DNA from: Chloroflexota bacterium
GTDB taxonomy: Bacteria; Chloroflexota; Anaerolineae; B4-G1
Length of the DNA: 7,892 nucleotides
Reading direction: 5' to 3'
Assembly (NCBI GenBank): GCA_011046405.1
Contig: DSAR01000524.1
Coordinates: 1 to 7,892, forward strand
Made by a program: the position numbers and the translations under genes. Below are positions 6,009-7,892 of the stretch, piece by piece. Positions within the stretch are counted from its first letter, which is position 1, and the number at the start of each line of letters is the position of its first letter. A model generated the notes under the pieces. That model saw nothing but the letters and a program-made list of their open reading frames with translations, did no database searches and had not been told where the DNA came from.

Positions 6009-6698
6009 TCACGCCGATGCAGCGCCATCGACGATGTGTCCATCCAACAGATGGATGGATCGGGTCGTGTACTCGACCACCAGGGCGTCGTGAGAGACGA
6101 CCACCAGCGTACGACCCTGTTCCCGATTCAAGCGCGCCAGAAAGGCCATCACCTCCGCACCGGTCTGGCTGTCCAGATTGCCGGTGGGCTCGTCGGCCAG
6201 GATGAGCGCTGGATCGTTGACCAGCGCCCGGGCGATAGCCACCCGCTGCTGCTGTCCGCCGGAGAGCTCGGTGGGCTTGTGCGCCATGCGGTCGCCCAGG
6301 CCCACCAGGTGCAGCAACTGCCGGGCTCGTTCACGACGCCGGGCCAGCGGCACGCGGGCGAAAATCATTGGGAACGTCACATTCTCCAACGCCGTCATCG
6401 TGGGGATAAGATTGAAGGACTGGAAAACGAAGCCGACCTCCCGGCGCCGGTAATCCGCCAGCCCGTCCTCATCCAACGCAGCGATATCACGTTCGCGCAC
6501 CCAGATGCGTCCGGCGTCAGAATGATCCAGTCCTCCCAACAGATACAGCAGCGTCGACTTTCCCGATCCGGAGGGGCCCATCACACTGAGCGACTCCCCC
6601 TGCGCGACGGTGAAACTCACGCCATCCAGGGCGTGCACGACCTCTTGCCCCATGTGGAAGTCGCGGTGCAGGTCCTCCACGCGGATGAACGGTGGCAC
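6009..6698 (-). CDS. MacB/LolD-type ABC transporter ATP-binding protein
   Basis: A 229-residue ATPase that should power the permease at 2751-4058. All motifs are intact: Walker A GPSGSGKST (41-49), Q-loop FQSFNLIPT (92-100), signature LSGGQQQR (145-152), Walker B ALILADE (164-170), D-loop NLDS and switch His203 in VVSHD. The FQSFNLIPTMTALENV block and short length are characteristic of the LolD/MacB/FtsE group. I chose GTG at 6696-6698 because GGGAGGG (6704-6710) sits 5 nt upstream, it follows the previous stop by 2 nt, and the protein then begins PPFIRVEDLHRDF as the family does. The upstream ATG at 6779 would add 27 residues of non-family sequence overlapping the YIP1 gene. The end, HLLDGHIVDGAASA, is normal for the family. 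Confidence 0.95.
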   Translation of the reverse strand: MPPFIRVEDLHRDFHMGQEVVHALDGVSFTVAQGESLSVMGPSGSGKSTLLYLLGGLDHSDAGRIWVRERDIAALDEDGLADYRRREVGFVFQSFNLIPTMTALENVTFPMIFARVPLARRRERARQLLHLVGLGDRMAHKPTELSGGQQQRVAIARALVNDPALILADEPTGNLDSQTGAEVMAFLARLNREQGRTLVVVSHDALVVEYTTRSIHLLDGHIVDGAASA

Positions 6699-6700
6699 GG

Positions 6701-7498
6701 TTACCCTCCCGCCATCATCCTGGCAAACATACCGCCAATCAACGTGGGGATCAGGCCCAGCGCGGTGAGCAACAGCCAAATGCCCAGCACGATCAGCGCG
6801 GCCTTACGCCACGAGAGACGCATCACGACGATGACGCCGACGGCCAGCAGCGCCAGGCGCCAAAACAGAAACAGGTCCACCTGGGCCAGGAATGCAATGA
6901 GCGCAAGTTGACCCAGCCCGGGAGAAAATGTGACCATCTCGCTGGCCGACGGCGCGCCGGACACGAGACCCGATAACCCGGGATGTAAGATCAATTGACC
7001 GCTGACCAGGATATACACCGTCTGAAACAAACCTCGCCACACGAAAGGCCACCAGGCCCACACCGTCATACGGAACAGATCGCCAAAGGTGCTCCGCCCC
7101 CCAAAAACCATCCCGGCCAGATACAGGAGGCCGCTCCATATCAGCCAAGCAATCACCAGACCCAGGACACTGGCGACAATGGGGAAAAGCAAGTTGATGA
7201 GAGGGGAAGTGGCTATATTTTCCATCTGGGCCAGTTGCTCCTCGGAAAACACCATGCCCTGCTCCGCCATCTGCTCCTGGTTGGCTAAAAACACTTCCCG
7301 CGCCTGTTCGGCCACTATAGGGGACCCAACCACGATAGGCAGGACGGCCATCAACACCGCCAGCAGAGCGGGCAGCCACCACAGACGCCCACCCTTTTCG
7401 TTCAGGTATTGGAGCGTGTTGCGAGGCCGCACCGTCATGCCCCACAGCAATTGCAGCACCCCGCGCTTGTTTGAAACGGAACCCTCATTCGTGTCCAT
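6701..7498 (-). CDS. YIP1-family integral membrane protein
   Basis: A 265-residue membrane protein with the YIP1 (PF04893-like) pattern: an N-terminal amphipathic segment with RPRNTLQYLNEKG (24-36), then about five TM segments near 39-59, 100-132, 143-166, 197-225 and 231-257. A soluble extracytoplasmic or cytoplasmic loop (60-98) is rich in Gln/Glu (AREVFLANQEQMAEQ). The loop GRSTFGDLFRMTVWAWWPF between TM2 and TM3 resembles the conserved YIP1 core. It is first in the operon, 2 nt before the ATPase. The ATG at 7496-7498 has an excellent AAGGAGG on the minus strand, about 4 nt upstream. Bacterial YIP1 proteins have no established biochemical role; co-occurrence with MacB-type exporters suggests an accessory part, which is inference. 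Confidence 0.82.
   Translation of the reverse strand: MDTNEGSVSNKRGVLQLLWGMTVRPRNTLQYLNEKGGRLWWLPALLAVLMAVLPIVVGSPIVAEQAREVFLANQEQMAEQGMVFSEEQLAQMENIATSPLINLLFPIVASVLGLVIAWLIWSGLLYLAGMVFGGRSTFGDLFRMTVWAWWPFVWRGLFQTVYILVSGQLILHPGLSGLVSGAPSASEMVTFSPGLGQLALIAFLAQVDLFLFWRLALLAVGVIVVMRLSWRKAALIVLGIWLLLTALGLIPTLIGGMFARMMAGG
6704..6710 (-). promoter_or_regulatory. Ribosome binding site GGGAGGG fixing the ATPase GTG start
   Basis: On the minus strand GGGAGGG encodes the last Gly-Gly of the YIP1 protein and lies 5 nt before the GTG at 6698. The stop TAA (6701-6703) falls between them. This argues for coupled translation and against the longer ATG start at 6779. Confidence 0.7.
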
Positions 7499-7526
7499 CT
7501 CGCCTCCTTGTGTATAATATCTCCAA

Positions 7527-7615
7527 CGTAACTGCTCAGCCTACCGTCCGTTTCCAGCGGATGGGCGGGGGCCCCCACTCTCCATCGCAGCAAGGGACTG
7601 GCCTGAGCAGTTACG
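7527..7615. repeat. Inverted-repeat element with 13-bp perfect ends, MITE-like
   Basis: CGTAACTGCTCAG (7527-7539) and CTGAGCAGTTACG (7603-7615) are perfect inverted ends enclosing 63 bp. Inside are further nested arms: CCAG (7554-7557) with CTGG (7598-7601), GATGG (7560-7564) with CCATC (7582-7586), and the palindrome GGGGGCCCCC (7567-7576). No coding frame fits and no target-site duplication is seen at the borders. Ends of the GTAAC...CTCAG kind faintly resemble those of IS66-family elements (recollection only), so a non-autonomous derivative is one option; a folded RNA or bidirectional terminator is another. It sits 28 bp upstream of the YIP1 operon start. Confidence 0.6.
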
Positions 7616-7617
7616 AT

Positions 7618-7713
7618 TTTCGATCCCGAATGGCACGAACAAACGAATTCCTCGAATGCTTTTTTCAAGCACAATTCGTGTCATTTATCCATTCGTGCGA
7701 TTCGTGATCGAAA
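7618..7713. repeat. Second nested palindromic element with ATTCGTG repeats
   Basis: Four successive inverted pairs share one centre: TTTCGATC (7618-7625) with GATCGAAA (7706-7713); CACGAA (7634-7639) with TTCGTG (7692-7697); ACGAATT (7643-7649) with AATTCGT (7673-7679); TGCTT (7657-7661) with AAGCA (7667-7671) around a T-rich loop. ATTCGTG also recurs directly three times (7674-7680, 7691-7697, 7700-7706). The sequence is much more AT-rich than its neighbours. It starts 2 bp after the 7527-7615 element, so the two form a tandem. A repetitive extragenic palindrome or structured RNA are the likely readings; no coding content is evident. Confidence 0.55.
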
Positions 7714-7777
7714 GACGTCGGATAATTCATTTTCAGCATAGCTTTTTCGGTATGTGGCGGGGCAACCGTCAAGCACC

Positions 7778-7806
7778 TTGACAATTAGAGAAATCTCGGT
7801 TATCCA
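7778..7806 (+). promoter_or_regulatory. Candidate promoter for the partial gene at 7844
   Basis: A perfect TTGACA (7778-7783) is followed, after 17 bp, by TATCCA (7801-7806), which keeps only the TAT half of the -10 consensus. A start near 7813 would give a leader of about 30 nt. The rest of 7714-7777 shows nothing I can identify. The strong -35 and correct spacing support it; the weak -10 limits confidence and may imply an activator. Confidence 0.45.
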
Positions 7807-7843
7807 TTAGGGCAAGCCAACATCAGATGCGAGGAGGCACTCA

Positions 7844-7892
7844 ATGGATACTGGGCACTCCCCCCAATCTCAGCCGGGCGTTGTCGAAAATC
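7844..7892 (+). CDS. Start of an unidentified gene, cut by the window end
   Basis: ATG at 7844-7846 is preceded by GAGGAGG (7831-7837), an excellent ribosome binding site 6 nt upstream, and by a candidate promoter at 7778-7806. Sixteen codons are visible: MDTGHSPQSQPGVVEN. They are polar and Pro/Ser/Gln-rich, with no signal peptide in the visible part. It is divergent from the YIP1 operon, whose first protein also begins MDTNEGS, though four residues are too few to imply relation. The product cannot be identified. Confidence 0.6.
   Translation, partial: MDTGHSPQSQPGVVEN

Noticed and set aside
6699..6779. N-terminal extension of the ATPase from the ATG at 6779
   Set aside because: It overlaps the YIP1 coding end, adds no family-like sequence, and the GTG at 6698 has a strong correctly spaced ribosome binding site.
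5898..6911. 337-codon plus-strand open frame across the ATPase gene
   Set aside because: It is antisense to an ATPase with all motifs intact, and its own product is low-complexity His/Gln/Arg-rich sequence.
7510..7517. TATAAT / TATTAT near 7510-7517 as a -10 box for the YIP1 operon
   Set aside because: On the minus strand no acceptable -35 lies 16-18 bp upstream and the start would fall in the ribosome binding site. On the plus strand there is also no -35.

Overview
The window reads as chromosomal DNA from a GC-rich, free-living bacterium. The gene types (a split MacB-like exporter with a secreted IPT/TIG plus CARDB-type protein, a YIP1-family membrane protein, a DUF3842 protein, a CooT-like protein) would fit a Chloroflexota/Anaerolineae-like lineage. 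That assignment is an impression from gene style and intergenic texture, not a demonstrated one. All tight gene junctions carry strong AGGAGG-like ribosome binding sites.

Layout, left to right. (1) Bases 2-1453, plus strand: the 3' part of a fused two-domain ABC permease of the ThiP/FbpB type, with its start outside the window. (2) Bases 1454-1979: a near-consensus sigma-70-type promoter and a DUF3842 gene whose reading frame has no ATG, GTG or TTG at its natural N-terminus. (3) Bases 1980-2259: a large nested palindrome, a second near-consensus promoter and a leader hairpin with a broken T-run. (4) Bases 2260-2478: a 72-residue CooT-type nickel-binding protein. (5) Bases 2520-2750: a decayed remnant of a peptide/nickel-type ABC ATPase, which has lost its Walker A half and about 20 residues between the signature and Walker B. 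(6) Bases 2751-7498, minus strand: a compact four-gene operon, in transcription order YIP1-family membrane protein, MacB/LolD-type ATPase, secreted TIG + four CARDB-like repeats, MacB/FtsX-type permease. The gaps are 2, 21 and 3 nt. (7) Bases 7499-7843: a gene-free stretch with two consecutive hairpin-forming elements and a candidate plus-strand promoter. (8) Bases 7844-7892: the first 16 codons of an unidentified plus-strand gene.

How the parts may work together. The minus-strand operon looks like a split MacB system: a separate ATPase drives a four-TM permease, and a secreted multi-Ig-like protein sits where diderm bacteria have the MacA adaptor. The plus-strand left half has a possible metal theme (CooT-like nickel protein, nickel/peptide-ABC-type ATPase remnant, and a possible iron or thiamine permease), with DUF3842 beside cooT. 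This thematic link is inference from adjacency. Nothing in the window is a complete mobile element, RNA gene or CRISPR array that I could recognise.
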